From JBBSVE01 sp038233815 (GTDB lineage: Bacteria > Pseudomonadota > Alphaproteobacteria > Rhodobacterales > Rhodobacteraceae), in assembly GCA_038233815.1 (NCBI GenBank), contig JBBSVE010000073.1, positions 1 through 15,542 on the forward strand: a stretch of DNA of 15,542 nucleotides. The letters run 5' to 3'. The notes beneath the pieces were generated by a model, which worked only from the letters and a program-made list of their open reading frames with translations, had not been told where the DNA came from and searched no databases. Both the position numbers and the translations under genes were made by a program. Shown piece after piece: positions 6,346 through 14,313 of the stretch. Position 1 is the first letter of the stretch. Each line of letters starts with the position of its first letter.

Positions 6346-8165
6346 GTCACACGATCCGGTTGACGGCGGCGCAGGCGATGGTCCGGTGGCTTTCGGTCCA
6401 GCGGAACGCGGAGGGCGAGCGTTTCATCGACGGCGTCTGGGCGATCTTCGGCCATGGCAACGTCGCGGGTCTTGGCGAGGCGCTGCAAGGCATCGGCCCA
6501 TTGCTGCCCACATGGCGCGGCCAGAACGAGCAGACCATGGCCCACACCGCCATTGCCTATGCCAAAGCGTCGCGGCGCAGGCGGGCGATGGCCGTCACCA
6601 CCTCCATCGGGCCGGGCGCCACAAACCTCGTGACGGCGGCGGCGCTGGCGCATGTGAACCGCCTGCCGGTGCTGCTGATCCCCGGCGATGTGTTCGCCAA
6701 CCGCCGCCCCGATCCGGTGCTCCAGCAGGTCGAGGATGTGTCCGACGCCACCGTCACCGCGAACGACTGCCTGCGCCCGGTCAGCCGCTATTTCGACCGC
6801 ATCGCCCGGCCGGAGCAGTTGCTCTCCGCCCTGCCGCGCGCGTTGCGGGTGATGACCGATCCCGCCGAATGCGGGCCGGTGACGCTGGCCTTCTGTCAGG
6901 ACGTGCAGGCCGAGGCGTATGATTTCCCCGAAGCGTTCTTCGCACCGAAGGTCTGGCATATCCGACGGCCCGAACCCGATGCGGGCGAGCTGTCCCGCGC
7001 GGTGGAGGCGTTGCGCAACGCCGCCCGCCCGGTGATCCTCGCGGGGGGCGGTGTGCTCTATTCGCAGGCGGAGGCGGCGCTGCTGGATTTCGCGCGGCGC
7101 CGCAACATCCCGCTGGCCGAGACTCAGGCGGGCAAGGGCGCCGTGGACTGGCGCGAGGCGGTCAACCTCGGCTCCCCCGGCGTGACGGGAAGCGATGCGG
7201 CCAATGCTGTGCTGGGGCGTGCCGATCTGGTGCTGGGCATTGGCACGCGGTTGCAGGATTTCACCACCGGCAGCCGGACCGTGCTGGGGCCGGAGTGTCG
7301 CCTGATCGCGGTCAACGTCACCGGGTCCGACGCGGCCAAGCACGGCGCAATGCCGCTGGTGGCCGATGCCCGCGTGGCGATCGAGCGGCTGGATGCGGCG
7401 CTGGGCGACCGGCACTTCGACGGCTGGGAGGAGGGACTGCGCGGCGACTGGTTCTCCACCACCGATGCAGTGATGGCAGCGCCGAATGCAAAGGGTCTGC
7501 CCTCGGACGCGCAGGTGATCGGCGCGGTGCAGCGGCAGGCGCGGAGCGATACCGTCGTGGTGAGTGCGGCCGGCTCGATGCCCGGCGCGCTGCACACGCT
7601 TTGGCGTGCGACGCGGGGCGGATATCACACCGAATACGGCTTTTCCTGCATGGGCTACGAGATCGCGGGGGCGATGGGCGTAAAGCTGGCGGAGCCTGAC
7701 CGGGAGGTGATCGTCTTCGTGGGCGACGGCTCCTACATGATGGCAAATTCGGAACTGGCGACGGCGGCGATGCGGCGGATCCCGTTTACCGTGATCCTGA
7801 CCGACAACCGCGGATATGGCTGCATCAACCGGCTGCAACAGGCCTGCGGGGGGCGGCCCTTCAACAACCTCTACGAACATGCCGCCGTCGAGGTCCAGCC
7901 GGAGATCGACTTCGTGGCCCATGCGGCGTCGATGGGCGCCCATGCGGTGAAGGCCGCCGATATCGCGGCGCTGGAGGCGGAGGTGATCGCCGCGCGCGGG
8001 CGCGACCGGCCGACGGTCATCGTGATCGACAGCGATCCGGGTCCGGGCACGGGTGCCGGCGGGCACTGGTGGGACGTGGCCGTGCCGGAGGTATCCGACA
8101 CCCCCGACGTGGTCCGGGCCCATGCCGATTACGTGCGCAACAGACATCGCCAGAGAACGGAGTGA
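6342..8165 (+). CDS. iolD: 3D-(3,5/4)-trihydroxycyclohexane-1,2-dione hydrolase
   Basis: Thiamine-diphosphate enzyme that hydrolyses the cyclic dione made by IolE, opening the ring to 5-deoxy-D-glucuronate. It has 607 residues, close to the usual size. The N-terminal PYR domain carries GQNEQTMAH with the cofactor-activating glutamate at 63, then TSIGPGATNLVTAAALAHVN. A central domain follows, with RPVILAGGGVLYSQAE. The C-terminal PP domain has VFVGDGSYMMANSELATA and ILTDNRGYGCIN, the GDG...N motif for Mg2+-diphosphate. The ATG at 6342 overlaps the iolC stop as ATGA, so translation is probably coupled. Acetolactate-synthase-like paralogues share these folds, but FGHGN, the GQNEQ motif and the iol context make IolD clear. 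Confidence 0.94.
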   Translation: MSHTIRLTAAQAMVRWLSVQRNAEGERFIDGVWAIFGHGNVAGLGEALQGIGPLLPTWRGQNEQTMAHTAIAYAKASRRRRAMAVTTSIGPGATNLVTAAALAHVNRLPVLLIPGDVFANRRPDPVLQQVEDVSDATVTANDCLRPVSRYFDRIARPEQLLSALPRALRVMTDPAECGPVTLAFCQDVQAEAYDFPEAFFAPKVWHIRRPEPDAGELSRAVEALRNAARPVILAGGGVLYSQAEAALLDFARRRNIPLAETQAGKGAVDWREAVNLGSPGVTGSDAANAVLGRADLVLGIGTRLQDFTTGSRTVLGPECRLIAVNVTGSDAAKHGAMPLVADARVAIERLDAALGDRHFDGWEEGLRGDWFSTTDAVMAAPNAKGLPSDAQVIGAVQRQARSDTVVVSAAGSMPGALHTLWRATRGGYHTEYGFSCMGYEIAGAMGVKLAEPDREVIVFVGDGSYMMANSELATAAMRRIPFTVILTDNRGYGCINRLQQACGGRPFNNLYEHAAVEVQPEIDFVAHAASMGAHAVKAADIAALEAEVIAARGRDRPTVIVIDSDPGPGTGAGGHWWDVAVPEVSDTPDVVRAHADYVRNRHRQRTE

Positions 8166-8169
8166 CGCC

Positions 8170-9069
8170 ATGAGCGTGAGGATCGGGATTTCCCCCATCG
8201 CATGGCAGAACGACGATCTGCCCGACCTGACCGCCGCCTATACGATGGAGCAGGCGCTGCGCGAGGCGCGCGAAATCGGCTACAGCGGCGTGGAACGCGG
8301 GCGCCGGATGCCCGCCGATACCGAAGGCCTGCGCCAGTTCCTCGGCGCGCATGACTTGGCGCTTTGCGGCGGCTGGTGCTCCGGCGCGCTCATGGCGCAG
8401 GACGTGCGTGCGGAAATCGCAGCGGTCCGCGATCAGGTGGCGCAGTTCGTGGCGCTGGACGCGCCCTGTCTGGTCTATGCCGAATGCTCCAACACCGTGC
8501 AGGGCAGCATCGAAGTGCCGCTGGGCAAAAGGCCCAAACTCTCCCGCGCGGAGATCCGGGACTATGCGGTCCGGCTGGGCGAGCTGGCCAAGTGGATGGC
8601 GGGCGAGGGTCTGGTGCTGGCCTATCATCACCACATGGGCTCCATGATCGAGGATGGCGACGACATCGACTGGCTGATGGAGGCGGCACCCCCCGAGGTG
8701 ACGCTGCTCTTCGACACCGGGCATCTCGCGTTCGGCGGGGGCTGCGTGCTGGCCACTCTGGACCGCTGGGGCGACCGGATCCGCCATGTCCATTTCAAGG
8801 ACATCCGCCCCGACGTGGTGCGCCAGATCCGGGACAGCGACGGCAGCTTTCTGGACGCGGTGGTCGCGGGTGCTTTCACGGTGCCGGGCGACGGCAGCCT
8901 CGATTTCGCGGCGGTCACGCAGGCGCTGGCCCGGATGGACTACCATGGATGGATTGTGGTGGAGGCGGAACAGGACCCCGCCAAGGCCGACCCACGCGCC
9001 TTCTCGCAGCGCGGCTTTGACCATATCATCGATCTCTGCGACCGGACCGGCCTGACGGTCGAACGCTGA
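8170..9069 (+). CDS. iolE: Myo-inosose-2 dehydratase
   Basis: Removes water from scyllo-inosose to give 3D-(3,5/4)-trihydroxycyclohexane-1,2-dione, the second step of the pathway. The 299-residue protein is an AP-endonuclease-2-like TIM barrel. It opens with RIGISPIAWQNDD, typical of IolE, and shows the expected metal ligands: LLFDTGHL (Asp182), HVHFKD (His208) and VVEAEQD (Glu265 or Glu267), plus the YHHHMGSMIE loop near 155. The ATG at 8170 lies 4 bases after the iolD stop, and its CGGAGTGA ribosome site overlaps the end of iolD. A longer upstream frame overlaps iolD and is rejected. No damage is seen. Confidence 0.93.
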   Translation: MSVRIGISPIAWQNDDLPDLTAAYTMEQALREAREIGYSGVERGRRMPADTEGLRQFLGAHDLALCGGWCSGALMAQDVRAEIAAVRDQVAQFVALDAPCLVYAECSNTVQGSIEVPLGKRPKLSRAEIRDYAVRLGELAKWMAGEGLVLAYHHHMGSMIEDGDDIDWLMEAAPPEVTLLFDTGHLAFGGGCVLATLDRWGDRIRHVHFKDIRPDVVRQIRDSDGSFLDAVVAGAFTVPGDGSLDFAAVTQALARMDYHGWIVVEAEQDPAKADPRAFSQRGFDHIIDLCDRTGLTVER

Positions 9070-9079
9070 AAGGATTTCC

Positions 9080-9889
9080 ATGACCGACCTCCTGCACCGA
9101 CCCACCGGGGACCACGGCAAGGTCCACGATATATCCCCCGCCGACGCAGGGTGGACCTACGTTGGCTTCACGCTCTACCGCTTGCGCGCGGGCGAGGAGG
9201 CGTCCGGGGCGACGGGCGACCGGGAGGTCATTCTGGTGATGATCGAGGGCCGCGCCCGGATGACCGGCGGGGACCGCGACTGGGGCGAGCTCGGCGACCG
9301 GATGGACGTGTTCGAGAAGACGCCGCCGCATTGCCTCTATCTGCCCAACGGCACCGACTGGCGCGCGGTCGCGACCACGGACTGCACCATCGCCGTCTGC
9401 ACCGCCCCGGGCCGGTCCGGGCACGACGCGCGCCGGATCGGGCCGGACGGCATCACCCTGACCGCGCGCGGCAAGGGCACCAACACCCGCCATATCAACA
9501 ACATCGCGATGGAGGCGGATGACTACGCGGACTCGCTTCTGGTGACGGAGGTGTTCACGCCCGCGGGCCACTGGTCGTCCTATCCAAGCCACCGCCACGA
9601 CGAGGACGACTTCCCCCGGATCACGCAGCTGGAGGAGACCTACTACCACCGCCTCAACCCTTCGAACGGGTTCGCCGTCCAGCGCGTCTATACCGACGAC
9701 CGCACCCTCGACCGGACGATGGCCGTATCCGACGGCGATGTCGTCTGCGTGCCGCGCGGCCATCACCCCTGCGGCGCGCCTTATGGGTTCGATCTCTACT
9801 ACCTCAACGTCATGGCCGGACCGCTGCGCAAATGGCGGTTCGTAGCGGCACCGGAGGTGGAATGGATCATGGCGCGCGACGCGACCTGA
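9080..9889 (+). CDS. iolB: 5-deoxy-glucuronate isomerase
   Basis: Isomerises 5-deoxy-D-glucuronate to 2-deoxy-5-keto-D-gluconate, the substrate of IolC. It has 269 residues and a bicupin (KduI/IolB) fold. The second cupin contains YPSHRHDEDD, with the metal-binding histidines 171 and 173, LEETYYHRL (Glu185/186, His190) and PRGHHPCGAPYGFDLYYLNV, all IolB hallmarks. The ATG at 9080 is preceded by GAAAGGAT and lies 10 bases after iolE. It is the last gene of the tight iol group; an 87-base gap with a possible promoter and an inverted repeat separates it from the transporter genes on the same strand. Confidence 0.94.
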   Translation: MTDLLHRPTGDHGKVHDISPADAGWTYVGFTLYRLRAGEEASGATGDREVILVMIEGRARMTGGDRDWGELGDRMDVFEKTPPHCLYLPNGTDWRAVATTDCTIAVCTAPGRSGHDARRIGPDGITLTARGKGTNTRHINNIAMEADDYADSLLVTEVFTPAGHWSSYPSHRHDEDDFPRITQLEETYYHRLNPSNGFAVQRVYTDDRTLDRTMAVSDGDVVCVPRGHHPCGAPYGFDLYYLNVMAGPLRKWRFVAAPEVEWIMARDAT

Positions 9890-9976
9890 TTGACAGGAGC
9901 GCGCACAGCGCCAAAGCTGTCGAAGGCAATGTCCGGTCCAGTAACGAAACCGGACGTGACAAACGGGAGGATGAAA
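9890..9976 (+). promoter_or_regulatory. iolB-transporter gap with a consensus -35-like hexamer
   Basis: A perfect TTGACA lies at 9890-9895, directly after the iolB stop. The hexamer 17 bases downstream (AAAGCT) matches the -10 consensus poorly, so a sigma-70 promoter is only possible. Further on are an inverted repeat (9931-9955) and a strong ribosome site GGGAGG at 9965-9970, six bases before the ATG at 9977. The four transporter genes could have their own promoter or be read through from iol. Confidence 0.3.
9931..9955. repeat. 7-bp perfect inverted repeat (GTCCGGT / ACCGGAC) with 11-base loop
   Basis: GTCCGGT at 9931-9937 is matched by its reverse complement ACCGGAC at 9949-9955. It sits 21 bases before the start codon of the binding-protein gene. 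It could be an operator for a dimeric regulator, or an RNA hairpin that stabilises or attenuates the downstream message. There is no run of T after it, so it is not a classical rho-independent terminator. Confidence 0.5.
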
Positions 9977-10996
9977 ATGACGCGAACGACCCTCATGCTG
10001 GCAGGCGGGGCGGTGGCCCTGATGGGCTCTGCCGCAACGGCTGCGGAACTGAACCTGATCTGTTCGGCCGACGTCGTGATCTGCGAGACCTTGACCAAGG
10101 CGTTCGAGGCCGGACACGACATCAATGTGAACATGGTGCGCCTCTCCTCCGGTGAGACCTATGCCAAGATCCGCGCGGAGTCGCGCAACCCGCAGACCGA
10201 CCTCTGGTGGGGCGGCACCGGCGATCCGCATCTTCAGGCGGCGCAAGACGGGCTGACGATGGAATACAAGTCCCCGATCCTGGACCAGTTGCAGCCTTGG
10301 GCCGTGGCGCAGGCCAAGGCGTCGGGCTACCGCACGGTGGGGGTCTATTCCGGCGCGCTCGGCTGGGGCTACAACACCGAGATCTTTGCCAAGAAGGGGC
10401 TGAAGGAGCCGAAATGCTGGGCCGATCTGCTCGACCCCGGCCTGAAGGGGGAGATCCAGGTCGCTGACCCGAACTCCTCGGGGACGGCCTATACGGCGCT
10501 CGCCACGCTGGTGCAGCTGATGGGCGAGGATCAGGCGTTCGACTATCTGAAAAAGCTCGATGCCAACGTGTCGCAATATACCAAGTCCGGCTCTGCCCCG
10601 GTGAAGGCTGCTGCCCGCGGCGAGACGGGTCTGGGCATCGTCTTCATGCATGACGCCGTGACGATGGCCGTGGAAGGCTTTCCGATCAAGGTGGAGGCGC
10701 CCTGCGAAGGCACCGGTTACGAGATCGGCTCGATGTCGATCGTCAAGGGCGCGCAGAACCCTGACGAGGCAAAGGTCTTCTACAATTGGGTGCTGACGCC
10801 CGAGGCGCAGGGTCTGATGCCGAAAGCCGGGTCGTATCAGCTTCCGTCCAACAAGAACTCGCCCGTGCCCGAGGAAGCGCCGAAGTTCGAGAACATCAAG
10901 CTGATCGATTATGACTTCAAGACCTACGGCGATCCTGCGAAGCGCAGCGAACTGCTGGAGCGGTGGGGCCGCGAGGTCGGCGGCGTCGGCAAATGA
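9977..10996 (+). CDS. AfuA-like periplasmic binding protein of an ABC importer (candidate inositol-phosphate binder)
   Basis: Periplasmic substrate-binding protein of 339 residues. The ATG at 9977 is chosen over an in-frame ATG at 9971 because GGGAGG ends directly before 9971 and is well spaced for 9977. The signal peptide MTRTTLMLAGGAVALMGS ends at ATAA near residues 22-23. The mature protein follows the family often labelled 'iron(III)': DLWWGGTGDPHLQAA, IQVADPNSSGTAYTALATL (near 160-178), FDYLKKLDANVSQYTKSG, PCEGTGYEIGSMSI (242-255) and IDYDFKTYGDP. These match my memory of AfuA, a hexose-phosphate binder. There is no adjacent Tyr-Tyr pair of the kind that binds iron in FbpA. With an IMPase gene and the iol operon alongside, an inositol phosphate is the preferred ligand; this is inference. 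Two cysteines near the N-terminus and one in PCEGTG could form disulfides. Confidence 0.8.
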   Translation: MTRTTLMLAGGAVALMGSAATAAELNLICSADVVICETLTKAFEAGHDINVNMVRLSSGETYAKIRAESRNPQTDLWWGGTGDPHLQAAQDGLTMEYKSPILDQLQPWAVAQAKASGYRTVGVYSGALGWGYNTEIFAKKGLKEPKCWADLLDPGLKGEIQVADPNSSGTAYTALATLVQLMGEDQAFDYLKKLDANVSQYTKSGSAPVKAAARGETGLGIVFMHDAVTMAVEGFPIKVEAPCEGTGYEIGSMSIVKGAQNPDEAKVFYNWVLTPEAQGLMPKAGSYQLPSNKNSPVPEEAPKFENIKLIDYDFKTYGDPAKRSELLERWGREVGGVGK

Positions 10997-11053
10997 CCGG
11001 CTGGCCGGGGGATGTTTGCGTGCCTCCGGCCGTCCGCAGCAGAGGTCCCGCGC

Positions 11054-13252
11054 ATGATGCGTGACAACCGCCGGCTCGACTGGCTGCTGCTCGCAAGCCT
11101 GATCTCGTTCGCGGTGCTGCCATGGTATCGGGTCCGCGACGGGTTCTTCGGGTTCGACTGGATCGCAGGCCTCGCGGGCGACGCGCGGCTCTGGCCCGGG
11201 ATCGCCCAGCTCACGCCGGACCGCTGGTTTCTCTGGCCCGTGCCTTTGCTGCTGCTCGCCGCGCTGGCGCTGCGCTTCACGCAGGCGCCGGGTCGCCGGG
11301 GGGGCGCGCTGGTCTGGATCGGTGCGGCGGGCGTTTTATGGCTGATCGCAGAGGGTCTCTCCATCGGTTTGCGCGGCTGGAACTGGGGCGCGCTGGAGAC
11401 GTTCGGCGATATCGACGGGCAGCAGGCGTTCGGTGCGGGAGCGATCGGCACGGCGCTGTGCTTTGCGGCGCTTGTCGCCTTCGGTCTGGCCGAACGCGGT
11501 GTGCTGAAGGGCGATGCGTTCGTGATCGGGTCCATCGGGCTTCTGGTGCTTCTGGTGGCGACCTTCGTGCTTTACCCGATCATCTCGATGTTCACCGGTG
11601 CGTTTCAGGATTTCGACGGCTCCTTCACCGCCACGGGCGTCGCGCGCAACATCGGCGATCCGCAGATCTGGAGCATCAATTGCCTCACCGGGGCGGGCGG
11701 CTGCGGCGTGGCGTGGCGGACGTTCTTCCTCGCGATCTGCACGGCGACCGGCACGGTGCTTCTGGGGCTGGCCTTCGCCTTGGTGGCGACGCGGACGGGG
11801 GCACCGTTCAAGGGTGCCCTGCGCGTCCTGACGGTGCTGCCGATCATCACCCCGCCCTTCGTGATCGGCCTGTCGCTGACGCTGATGCTGGGACGCGCGG
11901 GTTTCGTGACCACCTTCATCCAGGATATGACGGGCCTTACCCTCGGGCGCTGGGTCTACGGCTTGCCGGGCATCTGGATCGCCCAGATGCTGAGTTTCAC
12001 GCCGATCGCGTTTCTTGTGCTGATCGGCGTGGTGGAGGGCATCAGCCCCTCGATGGAGGAGGCGTCCCAGACCATGCGCGCAGGCCGCTGGCGGACCTTC
12101 CGCAAGGTCTCGCTGCCGCTGATGGCGCCGGGACTTGCCAACGCGTTCCTGATCGGATTCATCGAATCGATGGCGGATTTCGGCAACCCACTGGTCCTTG
12201 GCGGATCGGGCGGTGTGCTCTCGACCGAGATCTTCTTTGCCGTCGTGGGCGCGCAGCATGACCCGGCCCGCGCCGCCGTGCTGGCGACGGTTCTTCTGGG
12301 CTTCACGCTGTCGGCGTTCCTGGCACAGCGCCTCTGGCTCGGCCGACGCAACTTCGCGACCGTTTCGGGCAAGGGCGACGGCGGACGGCCCGCGATGCTG
12401 CCGCGCCGCGTGGCGATCCCGGTGATGACGGTCGTGGCGCTCTGGTCCGCGTTCACGGTCTTCGTCTACGGGCTGATCCTCATCGGCGGGTTCGTGAAAG
12501 TCTGGGGGCTCGATTACACGCTGACGTTCGAGCATTACCGCCGCGCCTTCGGCGTGTCCTTTGCGGGCGGCTTCGCCTGGACCGGGGTTGCGTGGAACAG
12601 CTTCTGGACGACGATGGAGATCGCGCTGATCGCCGCCCCGCTGACGGCGGCGGTGGGGATGCTGACCGCGTGGCTGATCGTGCGGCAGCGGTTTCCGGGA
12701 CGCGGCCTTTTCGAGTTCGCGCTGATGCTCAGCTTCGCGATCCCCGGTACGGTGATCGGCATCAGCTACGTCATGGCGTTCAACCTGCCCCCGCTCGAGA
12801 TGACGGGAACGGCGGCCATCCTGATCTTCTGCTTCGTGTTCCGCAACATGCCGGTCGGTGTGCGGGGCGGGGTGGCGGCGATGTCGCAACTCGACAGCTC
12901 GCTCGACGAGGCGTCGCTGACGCTGGGCGCCTCCTCCCCGCGCACATTGCGGCGGGTGATCCTGCCGCTCTTGCGGCCTGCGGTGCTGGCGGCGCTGGTC
13001 TATTCCTTCGTGCGCGCGATCACTTCGATCTCGGCGGTGATCTTCCTCGTTTCGGCCAAATACAACATGGCGACCGCCTATATCGTCGGACTGGTGGAAA
13101 ACGGCGAATACGGCATCGCGATCGCCTATTCCTCGGTCCTGATCGTAGTGATGATGGCCATCATCGGCGGCTTCCAGCTTCTCGTCGGGAAACGAACGCT
13201 CCGGCGGACCGAAACCGGCGCACGTCGCACGACCAAAGAGGTTCCCGCATGA
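11054..13252 (+). CDS. Fused two-domain ABC permease, AfuB/FbpB-like
   Basis: Inner-membrane permease of 732 residues with two BPD_transp_1 domains in one chain, so one copy forms the whole channel. About five hydrophobic segments in the first 190 residues (for example WLLLASLISFAVLPW and LLVLLVATFVLYPIISMF) come before the first domain. The first EAA loop is near 335-355 (MEEASQTMRAGRWRTFRKVS followed by LPLMAPG). The second is near 617-637 (LDEASLTLGASSPRTLRRVI followed by LPLLRP). The ATG at 11054 follows AGAGGT by 7 bases; the earlier in-frame ATG at 11012 lacks a spaced ribosome site. The stop overlaps the ATPase start as ATGA. Such permeases are usually annotated as iron transporters, but the partner binding protein argues for a phosphorylated sugar or polyol. 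Confidence 0.85.
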   Translation: MMRDNRRLDWLLLASLISFAVLPWYRVRDGFFGFDWIAGLAGDARLWPGIAQLTPDRWFLWPVPLLLLAALALRFTQAPGRRGGALVWIGAAGVLWLIAEGLSIGLRGWNWGALETFGDIDGQQAFGAGAIGTALCFAALVAFGLAERGVLKGDAFVIGSIGLLVLLVATFVLYPIISMFTGAFQDFDGSFTATGVARNIGDPQIWSINCLTGAGGCGVAWRTFFLAICTATGTVLLGLAFALVATRTGAPFKGALRVLTVLPIITPPFVIGLSLTLMLGRAGFVTTFIQDMTGLTLGRWVYGLPGIWIAQMLSFTPIAFLVLIGVVEGISPSMEEASQTMRAGRWRTFRKVSLPLMAPGLANAFLIGFIESMADFGNPLVLGGSGGVLSTEIFFAVVGAQHDPARAAVLATVLLGFTLSAFLAQRLWLGRRNFATVSGKGDGGRPAMLPRRVAIPVMTVVALWSAFTVFVYGLILIGGFVKVWGLDYTLTFEHYRRAFGVSFAGGFAWTGVAWNSFWTTMEIALIAAPLTAAVGMLTAWLIVRQRFPGRGLFEFALMLSFAIPGTVIGISYVMAFNLPPLEMTGTAAILIFCFVFRNMPVGVRGGVAAMSQLDSSLDEASLTLGASSPRTLRRVILPLLRPAVLAALVYSFVRAITSISAVIFLVSAKYNMATAYIVGLVENGEYGIAIAYSSVLIVVMMAIIGGFQLLVGKRTLRRTETGARRTTKEVPA

Positions 13253-14313
13253 CCGAAAAGACGCGTGGCGCCGTGGCGTTCGACCGGGTCCGCAAGGATT
13301 TCGGCGCCTTCACCGCGATCCCGGAGCTGACGCTATCCATCGCACCGGGTGAGCTTGTCACCCTGCTGGGGCCGTCGGGCTGCGGCAAGACGACGACGCT
13401 GCGCATGCTTGCAGGGCTGGAAAGCCCGACCTCCGGGCGCATCATGATCGGCGGCGAGGATGTGACCCGCCTGCCCGCGAACCGCCGCGACGTGTCGATG
13501 GTGTTCCAGAGCTACGCGCTGTTCCCGCACATGAGCGTGATCAAGAACGTCGCCTATGGTCTCGAATCCGGCGGCATGAAACCGCGCGAGGCGAGGCTGG
13601 CGGCGGAGAAGGGCCTGGGCCTCGTCGGGCTCGATGCGATGGGCGACCGCCTGCCATCCGAGCTTTCGGGCGGCCAGCAGCAGCGCGTCGCCGTGGCCCG
13701 CGCGCTGGTGCTGGAACCGCAGGTGCTGCTCCTGGACGAGCCGCTCTCCAACCTCGACGCGCGCCTGCGCCGCCGGGTGCGGACCGAGATCCGCGATCTC
13801 CAGCAGCGGCTCGGCTTCACCGCCGTCTATGTCACCCACGATCAGGAGGAGGCGCTGGCCGTGTCCGACCGGATCGTGGTGATGCGGGAGGGGCGCATCG
13901 CACAGGAAGGCGCACCACGAGAGCTCTACGACGCCCCCGCCTCCGCCTTCATCGCGGATTTCATCGGCGAGGCCAACCTGATCCCCTGCGAGGTCGAAAG
14001 CGTGGCCGACGGCACGGCGAGGGTTCGCGTCGGTGGCCTGCGCCATGACGTGCCCGCGCGCGGGATCGGTCCCGGTCCGGCCAAGCTCGCGGTCCGGGCC
14101 AATGCCGTGGCGCTCACACCCGGCGAGGGGCCGCTGGAGGGGCGCATCCTGTCGGCGGCCTATCTGGGCGATCATGTGGAATACGAGGTCGACACGCCCG
14201 TCGGCACGCTCTTTGCCATCGACAGCGACAATTCCGAGCCCCTTGCTGTGGGCACAACGGTCGCGCTGGCCTTCCGGTCCCGCGGGCTGGCCATCATCCA
14301 GGGAGAGACGTGA
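13249..14313 (+). CDS. ABC transporter ATP-binding protein (MalK/PotA/FbpC/AfuC-like)
   Basis: Energises the permease encoded just upstream. The 354-residue protein has a complete nucleotide-binding domain: Walker A GPSGCGKTT (41-49), Q-loop VFQSYALFPHM, signature LSGGQQQR, Walker B LLLDEPLSNLDA and switch histidine in VYVTHDQEEAL. After residue ~240 comes a TOBE-type regulatory domain (LIPCEVESVADGTARVRVGG onward). The ATG at 13249 overlaps the permease stop (ATGA). Its own stop overlaps the ATG of the phosphatase gene (TGATG). This coupling puts importer and phosphatase in one translational unit. A carbohydrate, polyamine or ferric role cannot be told from the ATPase alone. Confidence 0.9.
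   Translation: MTEKTRGAVAFDRVRKDFGAFTAIPELTLSIAPGELVTLLGPSGCGKTTTLRMLAGLESPTSGRIMIGGEDVTRLPANRRDVSMVFQSYALFPHMSVIKNVAYGLESGGMKPREARLAAEKGLGLVGLDAMGDRLPSELSGGQQQRVAVARALVLEPQVLLLDEPLSNLDARLRRRVRTEIRDLQQRLGFTAVYVTHDQEEALAVSDRIVVMREGRIAQEGAPRELYDAPASAFIADFIGEANLIPCEVESVADGTARVRVGGLRHDVPARGIGPGPAKLAVRANAVALTPGEGPLEGRILSAAYLGDHVEYEVDTPVGTLFAIDSDNSEPLAVGTTVALAFRSRGLAIIQGET

Noticed and set aside
6090..8198. 702-codon minus-strand open frame over iolD
   Set aside because: The plus strand encodes an unmistakable IolD; the antisense protein shows no recognisable domain.
9026..10651. 541-codon minus-strand open frame over iolB and the binding-protein gene
   Set aside because: It spans two well-supported plus-strand genes and their gap, and has no motif of its own.
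9977..14313. Ferric iron importer FbpABC
   Set aside because: The fold and gene order fit, but the binding protein has no tyrosine pair and the context is inositol and phosphatase genes. It is kept only as an alternative.
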